A DNA stretch of 64,000 nt from assembly GCF_004027225.2 (NCBI RefSeq), contig NC_044278.2, forward strand, positions 62,012,243 through 62,076,242, given 5' to 3'. The stretch comes from Strigops habroptila (lineage: Eukaryota > Chordata > Aves > Psittaciformes > Psittacidae). Below the pieces are notes generated by a model, which was not told where the DNA came from, searched no databases, and worked only from the letters and a program-made list of their open reading frames with translations. The stretch's first letter is position 1, and every line of letters begins with the position of its first letter. A program made the position numbers and the translations under genes. Below, piece after piece: positions 1-10,989 of the stretch.

Positions 1-136
1 ACTGTGACATCTCCCAGTCTGTGGTAGAGTCTTTCAATCCACTTTCATCCTTCAAGCACTTTTCAAAAAGCCTTTTGTTAATTGGCTCTTCCATATCAAG
101 AATATCCAGGGCCTGTTGATGCTCTTTTGCAGCATA
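1..136 (-). CDS. CDC16: CDC16 coding exon 5 (truncated by window edge)
   Basis: The exon starts after acceptor GGCTAG; the main pyrimidine stretch lies a little further upstream, so the site is only moderately strong by eye. It reads YAAKEHQQALDILDMEEP, then INKRLFEKCLKDESG, then LKDSTTDWEMSQ, and is still open at base 1. The cysteine in FEKCLKD and the STTDW segment differ slightly from the mammalian form I recall, consistent with a bird orthologue. No in-frame stop occurs. Confidence 0.94.
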
Positions 137-3100
137 CTAGCCAAACACGTGCATGGAAAAAACAAGGTTGGGATTTGAAACATCTGTACATAAAGCACCA
201 ATAGACACAGTGTCACATTTCAACGGCACAGATTATAACAACCAGTGCTCATCAGCGGGTTTGTAACGCGTGCATGTTCTTATTCGGACATGTGTCACTT
301 CACAACTGCAGTCAACTACTTTACTAGTTATTTATAATACGCAGAAAGTAATAAGATTAACACCTACAGAAAAATCTACTGTTCACTATTCTGCAATTAC
401 AGAAGCAGACAGGCTTCTAAAAATAGTTAATACAATCATCTTATTCTACATGCAGCACATAATTCTATTTAAAATATCTATATTTAATCTACCAATTGAT
501 TCAGTTGTCCTGTGAAAGAACTCATTTTACTATTGAAGTATCACGTTTTCTATAGAAGTATAAAGCTGCTAACTGCATTTATACAACCATAAATCACATC
601 TCCTCTGGTCCAAGCAATTAAAAATGTAAACATGAAGACATGAGACAAAAATGGTTCATGGTCTTTCCTCACAAAATATTAGAGGAGTATTTTCTTTCCT
701 GGAAAAAAGGTCAGTTGGATTTTTTCAGAATAGTACTACGACGGGTAGTCCAGTGACCATACTGAAGGTTTAATAATGAAATTAACTGTCATAAAATTTA
801 AACCTGTCTTTCCAGTGAATACAGGCACCTAATCTTCCCAAGATGCATCTTTTATTTAGTTTAATTTGTTTCCAGCAGTGGTTAAAACGTGTACTCACAT
901 GACACCTAGCTGCAAGGTAGCGACATGCTTCATATAACTGAAAGAGAAGTTTCATATGTATTAGTTATAAAGAACATGTTTACTTACACTGCTAAATTCC
1001 ATTTTGCTCTCTCCTTTTTCAGTTTTATGGCTTCTACATCCCTTTCACCTCCAAAAATCCTTCCTGACCAAAACAACTAAGTCTGTAACACTTTACTATT
1101 AAACTCTCAAAGGTCACTTCCTTCACTCTTGCCTTCACCACTCATTAGCAGAGCTGAAGGACAATTTAAACAACTATACCTGAAGTGATACTCCACCTTC
1201 CCATACCTGCTGCAGTTACATTCTTGGACCCCATCTCTTTTTTGTGACCCTATCTGGGGACAACAGTTTCAATCTGGCCAATTGAACACTGGGCTGTACT
1301 TCATTCAGATAAACTACATCATACATGTTTTTAAATTACTCTTCCCATAAACCTTATTCTTTGATGGTGAATTAGTCACTGTAGTTAGCAAAAGAGGTTT
1401 AAAAGTAGAATAAGAGTAGCAAGTCTTTGACTAAAATAGCTTACCTTATCCAACTTACGCGATCGAAGGGCATGTGCTGCCCTATGATACTGAGCTGTCA
1501 AGTAAAGACATTGGGCCAACCAGTAGATATCTTGTGGTTCCTCTAAAATAAAAGAACAAATTATAAATCTTTAATTTATAATATATCTTTAAACATACAA
1601 AATACTCACTTTTGCTTCACTAGGAAAGTATTCTTCCCCTGTTCTAGCATTCTATTGAGTTACAAAGTTTGGGGTTTTTTTGGTGTGTGTGTGTATATAT
1701 ATATGTATGAACAACGTATAATATCTATCAGTGAGAGATTAAAATGAAAAAATAATCAGATTTTAACTTTAAAGAAATGGGATAGTGATTGCACTGGACA
1801 GTGAATACAAAGAACCTCATACTAGAAGTTTGTCATGAAAAGGAGACAACAGTGATACAGATGTAAAAAAAAGCAGCTGCTGTGGGTTACCCTGCCCTTG
1901 GATATAGGGCACAAAAAAACAACCTAGAACTGTCTCTCAAAAAATATCAGTGAGAACCTAACAGCAAAAGCAAAAGCACTAGGCTTCTGCAGCTTGAAGT
2001 TACGATTGCAGAAGCACAGTTTAGTATGCTCTTACTTTAACGGCAACCAAAGCTTTTGTGGGATCGAACCCCTAGAATCATTTAAAGTGTAAATGGACCA
2101 TGGCAGTAGGCAGACATAGGCTACTGGCATCAACTCACTCTGTAAATCTGCATTCCACTTGTCACCCAGAGCAACAGTGACTCCTGTAGGAAACCACCAT
2201 TGCCACTTGTAGCTCTGGGGGTTCTTTCTTTGTTTCTTAAGGTAGCCAAACCCTAAGGTTTGGCCAAACATTAATCTTAACACAGAGTTCAAAAGGGACG
2301 GAAGACTGGCCCTGCTCTATTGGGAAAAATGGCATTCCAAGGATCATAGAAAAGCACTCACATAGAAAAGACTCAAAACTTCAATATTTAGACAAACAGC
2401 TTAAAAAAAACCCACCAAAAAAGAACACTGTCAGAAAGAAGTTAATCAAAACCAATGTAAAAAGCAACTACTTACCATGAGACAGTGAAGCTACTTTGTC
2501 TGCCCAAAACAGGGCACTTTGATACTGCTGCTGTAAAAGCATGATAGAGATAATTAGTATTTATTTAGAGTTAGCTTTCCTGGATTATTTTGAAATACGC
2601 TGTACATCATTCACATTTATGTTATGCATGCAGTCACTAATGAATGGCGATTCACATTTGAGATCTTCAGAAGTTCAAAAGATAGTTTAAAAGGTCCAGT
2701 TCTGTAACTTCTAAAGGATATCAAAAAGTAATTTGAGGTGGGATTATTTATTTTCAATAAAATGCAGATACCTTTGGCCAAAAGGTATGTGCTACGTAAG
2801 TATGGCAACAGATCATTAGTCAATGTGCTATCACTGAAAAAGTAAGAATCTTTCCCTTCCAGATAAAATAAATGCTACATGTTTTAAAAAAGAGAATACT
2901 ATATATAAAAAAGGACACGAATTACTCCAGGAAACTTCAGCAGCACCATCTCTGATTAAGATATTTTCATTCGCCAGTCAAGATGCTTTCACCTCACACA
3001 AATCAAAGTCCCTGGGTGAATTTCCCCTTATTCTTGGATACACAATTTCTCTGGGAACTCTGAAGTTCAGAAGTGGGTGAAATAGAGAAGACTGGTGGCA

Positions 3101-4659
3101 ACTAGAGATCCAACAGAAGCAGAGTTTGCAGGTATATCCCACTAACTCAGCTAAGGTTGCCATCAGATTTGGCGTGCTAGGCAAAACCTCATAGAGTTGG
3201 CTAGGAGTATTCTCTGAGAAGATTGGCAGGGGGCTTCTGTCGTTTTTTTTTATCCTTCTCCATGCTATGGGGTATAACATGCTTCCCAGGAGCTGCTGGA
3301 CATTTAACAGATACCCTGCGACTGCAAGGACTTGCAACACTAGGAGAGCCTGGATCGCTTCTGCTCTTTCCCCACAACGTTACAGTTGTGGAGTTTGCTT
3401 ACAATCTTAGAGATTGTTTTATGCTTTTGGAGTAGCAGTTTGGCAGACTTTCCAAAATGCACACTGATGGTATTCTAGTACTCACAAAGCATTACACTCC
3501 ATGACCTAAGCGATCTCTTTTATCCTGCGTTCCCACGTTCCCTAGCGATGGGGATTAAGAGTGAATTTGCCAGGAGAATAATGTAGTTTCAATCTGCACT
3601 CCCCCCCCCCCCCCCCAAAAAAAGAAATCCACAAAAAATCCAAAGCAAACTAAGGTTTAAATTACTCTCTCACCGCCACAAAAGGAAGGCATAATCCAGG
3701 CCCACAAGGCACTATATGGCTTCTGTTGAGCAGTTTTACAGTACTGTAAACAGACTATGTTCATATTACACAAAGCAGCAGCCCCCTGTTCTCCTGTTCT
3801 CCTGATGCCCCTTCCCCAGAACTGCACAAGTGTCTATGCAGCTGCCTAGCACAGCAGCTTGCTTAAGTAGTTTAATTCAAATGAATTAAACAATCAATCA
3901 AACCCTAAATCAAACAGAACAATAAAATACACCAAATTAACTTAGGTCTCCAATCAATCTTTCAGTCAGACTTGCTGGCCGCACACACACAAATGTCTGT
4001 GCTAACTGAAGGGATGGATTTCTCTCATTAGAGATGCCAGTACCAACTCTCTGAACTAGAAACAGAGCAGCGCTGCTTCATGCTATGCTTAATCTAATTT
4101 ATTAATGCATATTTCCGGTTGTGTTTTTGTTTGTTTGTTTGCCCTGCAGCAACATAAGTGCTGAATCCATCAGCAAATGAAAACAACCCTGCCCTTCTAA
4201 TAGCAGTCTGCAGCGTCGCAGGGCATCTCCATTACGATGGACAGCTGTAATAGCCAGGTAAGCATGGCCCGACCTGCACAGCCCGCCAGGGAGGGATCCC
4301 GCAAACGCGCCTTCGCTACACAGCGGCGCTGCCGCTTTCATAGCGGGCTTTCCTCCGCCTGCCAACGAGGAAGAGCCATGGACCGCACACATCCCCCCGC
4401 CGGAATGAGCCACCCGCCCCAGCCCCCAGCCGAGACCGCTTCCGGCCCACCGCGCTCCGCTCCCGGCCCCGCTCCCTCCCCTGCCAGGGGAAACGGGGCA
4501 TCACTCCAAAATTACCCCCCTCTCGGCGGCTGCAGAGGCTGGCGCTTGATTATCCCTCCCCGCGGAGGGAACGCCAGCCGCCCCTTCCCCAGCATCTCCT
4601 CGCCGCCTCACCTGGTCGATGTACTGCCGCACCCGCTTCCTCAGCCGCTCCAGGTTCAT
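1..4659 (-). CDS. CDC16: CDC16 (APC6), N-terminal five coding exons, 3' part beyond window
   Basis: CDC16/APC6 is a TPR scaffold subunit of the anaphase-promoting complex/cyclosome, the nuclear ubiquitin ligase that drives mitotic exit. On the minus strand the coding exons are 4612-4659, 2476-2530, 1445-1542, 899-937 and 1-136 (running off the edge). They total 376 nt, or 125 codons plus one base, in a single open frame. Splice sites read GTGAGG, GTAAG, GTAAGC and GTGAGT at the donors and AG at every acceptor; intron phases are 0, 1, 0, 0. The protein starts MNLERLRKRVRQYIDQ and continues into TPR-like helices (QQYQSALFWADKVASL, IYWLAQCLYLTAQYHRAAHA, YAAKEHQQALDILDMEEP), matching the known vertebrate N-terminus closely. 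This part of the family forms the first TPRs and contributes to homodimerisation. Most TPRs and the CDC26-binding region lie outside the window. Identification rests on remembered family sequence, but the match is near-identical over five exons. Confidence 0.96.
137..898 (-). other. CDC16: CDC16 intron 4
   Basis: A 762-bp AT-rich intron between coding exons 4 and 5, GT-AG bounded. I see no repeat family, RNA gene or additional exon in it. Short open frames here have no recognisable protein content. Confidence 0.9.
899..937 (-). CDS. CDC16: CDC16 coding exon 4
   Basis: A small 39-nt exon of exactly 13 codons, LYEACRYLAARCH, between acceptor CTTTCAG and donor GTGAGT. It is phase 0 on both sides, so skipping would keep the frame while removing one TPR helix. 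The residues continue directly from exon 3 and into exon 5 as in vertebrate CDC16. Confidence 0.95.
938..1444 (-). other. CDC16: CDC16 intron 3
   Basis: A 507-bp intron between coding exons 3 and 4. It is unique AT-rich sequence and nothing else is recognised. Confidence 0.9.
1445..1542 (-). CDS. CDC16: CDC16 coding exon 3
   Basis: A 98-nt exon. Two bases complete the split glutamate codon, then 32 codons read EPQDIYWLAQCLYLTAQ and on to ALRSRKLDK. The acceptor is TTTTAG and the donor GTAAGC. Alternating aromatic and small residues (YWLAQCLYL, YHRAAHAL) fit TPR helices. The exon ends in phase 0. Confidence 0.95.
1543..2475 (-). other. CDC16: CDC16 intron 2 with GT/AT microsatellite
   Basis: A 933-bp intron. 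It contains a short compound dinucleotide repeat at about 1681-1709 (GT units followed by AT units). The 86-codon open frame at 2032-2292 on the minus strand resembles no family I know and lacks support as an exon. Confidence 0.88.
2476..2530 (-). CDS. CDC16: CDC16 coding exon 2
   Basis: A 55-nt exon after acceptor TTTTACAG. It reads QQYQSALFWADKVASLSH plus the first base of a glutamate codon and ends at donor GTAAG (phase 1). The acceptor falls in a CAGCAGCAG stretch, so use of the next in-frame CAG (NAGNAG-type choice) could drop one glutamine. The assigned boundary gives the DQQQY junction expected for the family. This is the first helix of the first TPR-like repeat. Confidence 0.95.
2531..4611 (-). 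other. CDC16: CDC16 intron 1
   Basis: A 2081-bp intron, the largest of the visible CDC16 introns. It holds a C16 run followed by A7 (3601-3623) and a perfect 9-bp-arm inverted repeat at 3871-3890. Its 5' end (about 4260-4611) is CpG-rich and belongs to the promoter island. Confidence 0.9.
3601..3623. repeat. poly-C/poly-A tract
   Basis: Sixteen consecutive C residues followed by seven A residues within CDC16 intron 1. Length is prone to sequencing and assembly error. Confidence 0.9.
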
Positions 4660-4900
4660 CCTCCCGCGGGGGCCCGGCGGAAGCCGAGGTGGGGCGGCCC
4701 AGGCGCCGAGCCCGCCGCGCTGCGAGCTGCCCTCCCGCTCCGCCTCCCGCCCGGCCAGCCGCCCTGCCCGCCGGTGCCGCGCTCAAACCCGCCCCCCGTC
4801 CTTCCCTTCCTGCTTCCCTTCGCTCCCTCCGAGGAACAGCGCCCCGAGCGCATCGTTCCGGGAGCGCGGCAGGGTCCGCCCCCCCCCCCCCCAATAACTT
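4260..4900 (-). promoter_or_regulatory. CDC16: CpG island promoter of CDC16
   Basis: This block is strongly GC-rich and CpG-dense against AT-rich surroundings and contains CDC16 coding exon 1 at 4612-4659. No TATA box is evident upstream of the start codon on the minus strand. A C14 run at 4879-4892 runs into a CCAAT pentamer (4891-4895) on the plus strand, which is the inverted orientation relative to CDC16. The features fit a TATA-less housekeeping promoter. The transcription start and any divergent transcript are not determinable here. Confidence 0.8.
4612..4659 (-). CDS. CDC16: CDC16 coding exon 1
   Basis: The start codon is at 4659-4657 on the minus strand, with A at -3 and GG at -2/-1, an acceptable Kozak context. 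The exon encodes 16 residues, MNLERLRKRVRQYIDQ, and ends in CAG followed by donor GTGAGG. The basic first helix is typical of vertebrate CDC16; isoleucine at residue 14 is a conservative change from the leucine I recall in mammals. The exon sits inside a CpG island, as expected for a housekeeping promoter. The 5' UTR extends to higher coordinates but the transcription start cannot be fixed from sequence alone. Confidence 0.95.
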
Positions 4901-5624
4901 CATTCCGAGACGTTTCTCTGCAGCCCACCCCACGATTAATTTATTCTGGGGCTGGGGCTCTTCACCGCAGTTCTGAGGAGAAGGTTTGTCTCTATGAGGC
5001 GCCCCTGTAGAGCCCACTGCCTTGAGATTTCACCCTTCAGCTGCTGTGGCCTCGAGGTGAAAATACTCCCTCAAGACTTTGCAGCGATGGCGGATGGTGT
5101 GTCAGGAGGTTTTCTATGAGCCCTTCGTTGTCAAGTCATTTTTGGTATCCCACAGGTTAGGGAATCATTATCTACTAGGATACTGCTGAGAAAATGCCAG
5201 CTTTTACTACTGAAAAACAGATGATGTGAGCCATTAAAATGCCTGGTTTGAAATAGTTCAGATGGCGGATGATACATCTTGGAGTGGGTATGCCTGGTAC
5301 AAGAATAGCAATTGTGGTTGGTGGAGAAGGAAAAGCTGTGTCAGAGTTACAGTGTGGATAAGGCCACAGAGATGGCAGCTGGTTGCAAACAACTTTGTTG
5401 GTTTAAAATTTTGAAATCAGTACAGTTGACGGCATATGTATTTGTCAGTTTGTGGACCTTTCTACGTACAATAAAAGATATTTGAGTGAGATTTTGATAC
5501 CATTTAGAAACTGCTGAGTGGTGGAGCCCACAAGCTGCTTCTAAGTGGCATGTTTCTCTCTTAGACCAGGTGTAATGATAACTCACCAGAGCTCAGTGGC
5601 TTCTATTCAGCATTAATTTAAATG
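4901..5624. other. 5' flank of CDC16, no gene seen
   Basis: Sequence falls from GC-rich to average composition. The 11-mer GATGGCGGATG, resembling the YY1 core, occurs twice (5086-5096 and 5261-5271). No exon or RNA gene is recognised. Confidence 0.6.
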
Positions 5625-5852
5625 TCATAAAATGATAGAACAGTTTGTTTGGAAGAGACCTCCAAACCCTGCAATGAGCAGGGACATCTTCAACTAGATC
5701 AGGTTGCCCAGAGCCACATCCAGTCTGGCCTTGAATGTCTCCAGGGATGGGACATTTACCACCTCTCTGGGCAACCTGTGCCAGTGTTTTATAACCCTCA
5801 TTCTAAAATATGTCTTCCTTACATCTATTCTGAATCTACCCTCTTTTAGTTA
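5625..5852 (-). mobile_element. CR1 retrotransposon fragment, 3' end
   Basis: The plus strand shows the antisense of a CR1 3' region: degraded tail (CATAAAATGATAGAACAG), then GGGACATCTTCAACTAGATC, TCCAGGGATGGGACATT and CTCTGGGCAACCTGTGCCAG, ending near TCTGAATCTACCCTC. The element is 5' truncated, as usual for CR1. Divergence suggests an old insertion. Confidence 0.9.
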
Positions 5853-7004
5853 AAATATCTCAGTAGTGGGCTGAGTTTGAAACATTATGAAATGAACAAA
5901 AAGTGAAATAAAATATAAAAATTAAGAGTTAATGCTAGCATCTAAGGTAAAAGTCTATGCTGGGGAAGAAAAAAAAGATGCGCAGGAAGTGTGGGGGTTG
6001 GAGGAGAAGAAAACCCTCTGCTGGGTGATGGTTAAGAGCAGCCATAGTCACAGGGAGCTGGTCTGAAGCGTAGAGAGGATCCGTGATCTGCAGGATCTTG
6101 GAGAGGCCCAGGGAATGATCTATGAAGGTGAGGAAACAGGCACGGAAATGCACGCAGAATATGTTTTTACTTTGTTAGCATCTGTCAAAGCAGAGTGCAT
6201 CATCTCAGGTTGCTGTGAGATGTGTGTTATGGGCTGCTTTCTTGTGTTCTCCTGAAAAGTTAGCCCATCTGTTTCTGGGGCTGGAGCTCTAAGAAATGGT
6301 TGCTTGAGCTTTGCTGGGAGCACTGCTGAGGCAGTGCTGCTCCAGTGGCTTTGCTCAGGTGGGCTCCACTTCTGTTTCTGCAATGGGAAGATGCTCCGAC
6401 ATCACCACTCATGAAGTAGCTGGTCATTCAAATAGAGTGTCCTTTTTGGATAGGTTCTAAAGTTTTGCCTCTTTAGTGAGAGTCATGTGGGCATGTGGGC
6501 TAATAGATAGGGCTGACACATGGTGCTGCGAACAGCAAGATCTTCGTGAACTGGCGGGCGAGGCTTAAAAAGTAGTTTAGGTGTGAACAGGGGAAAAGTT
6601 GAATTCTATGTAGTTTCAAGTAATACATAAGTTTCTCTTTCAAATTCAAAAGCAGTAACAAGCAAAACTACTCTAACGGTTGAGTAGTGTTGCTATACCT
6701 ACTGCATTGCTAATAGTATTTGTAACAGTTGAAAAGATCTGGAGGGATGGTTAAAAAAACTTGCTTAACAAATTTGCATTCTAGTATCTTAAATCTTGAG
6801 AGGAAGGGGAGGGCTCCACAGTCATAGTAAAACTGTCTCACTTTGTGCAAGTTTCTGGGTTTTTTACCTACACTGAGAACCTTCTTTCTTTCTTTGTTCT
6901 AAAAATACCTATAGGTACATTATGCTGGTGCTAGCACATAGCTTCCTCCTGCTGCTTTTAAGTTACTGTTTCTGAGTCAGCTTGATGTTTGCACATGTAT
7001 CATA
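5853..7004. other. intergenic, no gene seen
   Basis: Unique noncoding sequence. Short open frames on both strands show no recognised domain. No RNA gene or repeat family identified. Confidence 0.55.
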
Positions 7005-7112
7005 TTCATAGAATAGTTTGGGTTGGATGGGACTTACAGATCATCTAATTCCAACCCCGCTGCCACAGGCAGGGACACCTTCCACTAGACCAGGCTGATC
7101 AAAGCCCCATCC
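7005..7112 (-). mobile_element. CR1 fragment (first of two abutting)
   Basis: Antisense CR1 3' end: TTCATAGAATAGTTTGGGTT, CATCTAATTCCAACCCCGCT, GGCAGGGACACCTTCCACTA, stopping at AAAGCCCCATCC, where a second CR1 tail begins. Length is about 108 bp. Confidence 0.88.
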
Positions 7113-7170
7113 TAGAATCCTAGAATCATTCGGGTTGGAAGAGACCTTAAAGATCATCTAGTTCTAACCA
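7113..7170 (-). mobile_element. CR1 fragment (second of two abutting)
   Basis: A second CR1 3' end begins immediately (TAGAATCCTAGAATCATTC, then GGGTTGGAAGAGACCTTAAA and GATCATCTAGTTCTAACC) and decays within about 60 bp. Its tail unit (AATCCTAG) differs from that of its neighbour (ATTCATAG), suggesting a different subfamily or separate insertion. Confidence 0.82.
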
Positions 7171-10100
7171 ACAAGCTGGGGCTTGGCAAGACATTTCTGG
7201 AGGCACATCCACAACAAACCAGTCTTTTTTGGGTCTGCTGCCTGTAGAACACTCTTCTTCCTGTGATTATCTGGATGATACAAACCTTTTGCTGTTTGGG
7301 TCTGGTTTTATCTAAAATAAAGAATCTTGGAATTTATATTTCTTTTCTGCAGCAGTTTTTGATTCACTGCAGTGATGAGCGAGTGCTGTTGATTGTATCA
7401 GATTAACCAAGATCACATTTGGCTTTGTTTTTTCCAAGAGTTTAATTTTGGAAGAGTGGTCTCTCTCATGCTGATTTCTGTCTTTCCTACATGCAGTGTT
7501 CCTCTATTATGGCTATTGGAGGTGCCAAGGTTGAACTTAAGGATGTTTAATCCTTCTTGCTCAGAAGCAAACAAAGAGAAACTTGGTTTAAGGAAATGAA
7601 GAAAATAAAATTTTCTTTCACTTCTTGCTGCTCACAATCAAATGTAAGGCCTTTAGGATAAATTTTAATACTGGCAAGTAAATAAATATTTGCACCACAA
7701 AAGGCAACTTCTATTACAAAGCTACTGACTACAATTAGGCTCCTCTTTATGGAAGTTTAAGGAAATTGTATGAGTATGTGTAAAAGCAAGACAGCCCTAA
7801 GAGCTATTTTCTGCTTCATTAAGATTTTATTTTAAATCTTATATCCCTTAGATTTCTTTTGAAAAGCACTTGAATGGATTATGTTGGCCAGTATGCAAAG
7901 TAATATTCCTCTTCTCTTGTCGTGTCTGTGTAGCCATAGTCCAAAAATAAAAAAGGTGGTGAGCCAGGCTAGATGTACTGGGATGCAGATGAGATGCTCT
8001 TGCCTTGCTTTGCTTTGCTATCAGTCTGGATTTTGCCATTTTCCTGGAAGCTTCTGCTGTCAGTGAACCAAACAATAGCTCAGCTGACCAAACGTAGGTG
8101 TGTGCATCAGGGACAGCTGACTGGCTTTCTGGACACCACTGGTTGTACTGATTAGATTTCTGATGACTAGAACGGGAGCTTAAGCACCTATCTCACGTGT
8201 CCAAGCACAAAATGTATGTGTCTTACTGGAGCCTCCCGTAGGACCAAAATGAATTTCTCCACATGTAGGAGTGTAGTTAAATTTGAGTATTACCTCAGTT
8301 CCTGCAGAGTAGCTGTGACACATGCATGGGACTAATGTGCTGAAGAGCTTTGCCTTCTCAGTCTGGGGTTGGGAGGCCAGATGAGTTCACAGCAATATCT
8401 AAACTGAGACTATGATGCCCATGTTTAGGGAGGTGAATAGTGTCCCGTGTGCCTACACGTGTGCATTAGGTTCCCAAAACAGTCTGTAAAGTCCTTATGG
8501 TAGTGGGACTTAGTGGCCTGAAATTTTTAAAATACTTTCTCCCTCTACCCTTCCACTTCCCAGAACTGAACCTTGGAGGGGTAGCTCAGGTGTGTATGTT
8601 TTCGTGCTCAGGGCTGCAGCAGAGCTATCTGGATCCAAAAACTTATTTTGCATGCCATAACAGTAGCTCTTAGTGTTTGACACCACACAGGTATGGGAGC
8701 GGAAGGTGGTCATGTAGTTGAATGCAGAGAGAAGGGAGAAAGCAGACAAAAACATGCTTATGAACCATAAGTAATGCAACATACACGTGCTCTGATATTT
8801 TAAGAACTTTGGGACTTGGGGCGTAGTTTTGACCAGTCTGATATTTTATTTGAAGTAAAAATACTGATGTTTACTCGAAATGTGCATGCTGTGTATTATA
8901 GGAACGTGCCTGCTTGGTTAGGAGTTTGCTCTCTACCTTTTGGGACAGTGAAGTAGTGAGTAATGTGAAAACTTTATGTGCTGACTATAAGACTTAGCGT
9001 GTATTGCACAAACATTGAGCAGATGTACAGCTTGTTACTCATCTCCCTCAACTGTGAAGTGGACTGCTCACTGCTGCAGTTCATCACCAGCATGGACAAG
9101 CAAACCCATGATGTGTTATCTGGTTAGCTAACGTGAAACCCAGTTTGTTGGCATTTCTTCCTAAAGAAATATGGACTTTGGTTATTCTGTTATGCAATGT
9201 ATAAAACAACCATATACAGAAAACAACTTTACTTTTTTCAGGTCACTGTACCAGACAGATGCAGCCTTCTTAAACCAAGAAATTATACCTTGGCACTTGT
9301 ATCCTTCAGTTCCATGAAGAAATGGAATCAATGGCTGCATTAGGTGCAAAGTATGTGAAACAGAAAACAGCTAAAATGAATGTAAGTATGCATGCTTCGG
9401 CTTTTGATTTCCCTGAAAAGTAGTTTTGTAGCATCTTTGGAATGAGTTTTTGTTGTGGTTTTTTCCCCTCCCCATGTTTATTGTTGTCACTATGGTTACC
9501 ATCAGAAGGTTGTCTTTTAATTCCTATCATTGCTGTTGCTATGAAGCTTATAGGTTTTCAAAGGCATGATGGTAACAGCATATACAGATACTATTTTCTT
9601 GCATGGTTTTGTTGTTCTGCTGAAATGGATGAGAATTTCATTTCAGAGGATGAGAACAGTATTTTTGACTAATCATCCCCTCTCCTGAGATGCTGAACTT
9701 AATCCCTTGAATCTCTTGCCAGGACTTTTATTTATTTAGCTTCCAGAATTAAAAGCTGCTTTAATCCCTTTGCAGTCCTTTTGCTGAACCTTGTGTGCAG
9801 AACCATGCAGCAGCATGCATTGCATGCATCAGAGCAGCACATCACCATTTCATGGAAACTTTTTAGTAAAAAAATGGCAAATAGACAAAAACTTACGTGT
9901 TACCTAAATATTCGGTAGACCGCAACAACTGTTCTTGCAGGTGTGTTTGGTATTTTGCATAATCACGTTTGCATTTTGACAGATTTGTGCTCATGGTGCG
10001 AATCCCCTCTTCATTTTGCATCCCTAGACACTTGTGTTGTGTAGGAGTGATAATTGAGCATGTTTGTGACTGGCTGTCGAGCCTGTGATTTGTTCAGAGG

Positions 10101-10267
10101 GGGCCTATGCACTCCCATTTTAAGATAGCACTGGCTACTGCAGAAGTTCCTAACCTGAGGTTCCGAATAGGTTTTGTTTTCTTTGTTTTAGTGCCAACTC
10201 GCAGATTTAAAAATGCTCTGATATGACAGATAGTTATGCACATCTCTGCATAAATACTGTCACCACT
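7171..10267. other. intergenic, no gene seen
   Basis: About 3.1 kb of unique AT-rich noncoding DNA. Open frames up to about 90 codons (for example 8510-8782, minus) show no family resemblance. Nothing else recognised. Confidence 0.5.
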
Positions 10268-10540
10268 GGTGCCCAGTGACAGGACCAGAGGCAATATGCA
10301 CAAACTGAAACACAGGGGGCTCCCTCTGAACGTCAAGAAGTGCTTTTTCACTGGGAGGGTGACAAAGCACTAGCACGGGGTGCCCAGGGAGGTTGTGGAG
10401 TCTCCATCCTTCGAGATACTCCACATCTGTCTGGACATGGTCCTGCGCAACCAGCTCTCTCTTGGTGGCCCTGCTTGAGCAGGGGGTCGGTCCAGAGGAC
10501 CGCCAGAGGTGCCTGCCAGCCTCAGCCTGTGGTTCTGTGA
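10268..10540 (+). mobile_element. CR1 fragment, 3' end
   Basis: Sense-oriented CR1 3' region: GTGACAGGACCAGAGGCAA, CTCCCTCTGAACGTCAAGAA, GTGCTTTTTCACTGGGAGG, TGTGGAGTCTCCATCCTTCG, GTGGCCCTGCTTGAGCAGGG, ending in the tail GGTTCTGTGA. The wording differs from the other copies here, so it probably belongs to another CR1 subfamily. Confidence 0.9.
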
Positions 10541-10989
10541 AATACCATGTTCAGTCAGAGACACTGATTCTCACTGAGGTTAAATAAGATCACGTCTTCC
10601 TTGTACAACAGTCAGAAGTGCTTTTGACTCAGGAGCAGCTGCTCCTATTTGTATCAAGGAAATTAGTTGCGAGACCAGAACCTGACAGTCCTCAGCACAT
10701 GGACAGGGAAGGAAGCCCAGTGAATCTGAAGAACTCTTTACAATTGACTATATCAAATAATATATAAAATTCCTTTTCAGGAAGAGAAGCCTAACATGAG
10801 CTAAATCTGCCAGTAAATATTACATAAGTGAAATAAGTGGCTGAAGGGATGCTGCTTATAGTTTGGAAAACTGAAAACTTAGAAATTGATCCTTAGTATA
10901 AGTGGAAAATGACACTGGGACATTAAGAGTTTTTAGTAGTTATCTGCAGAGTTAAAACACTTTCCTTTTTCATAGCCATTATTGCATAT
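10541..10989. other. intergenic, no gene seen
   Basis: Unique noncoding sequence between the CR1 fragment and the CCTTTT repeat. Nothing recognised. Confidence 0.5.

Noticed and set aside
4237..4262. Plus-strand ATG plus donor-like CCAGGTAAGC inside CDC16 intron 1
   Set aside because: Could be the first exon of a divergent transcript, but one donor match without a second exon is not enough.
4237..5010. 257-codon open frame across the CDC16 CpG island, plus strand
   Set aside because: Pro/Ser/Arg-rich translation typical of GC-rich promoter DNA, antisense to the real CDC16 exon 1, no domain.
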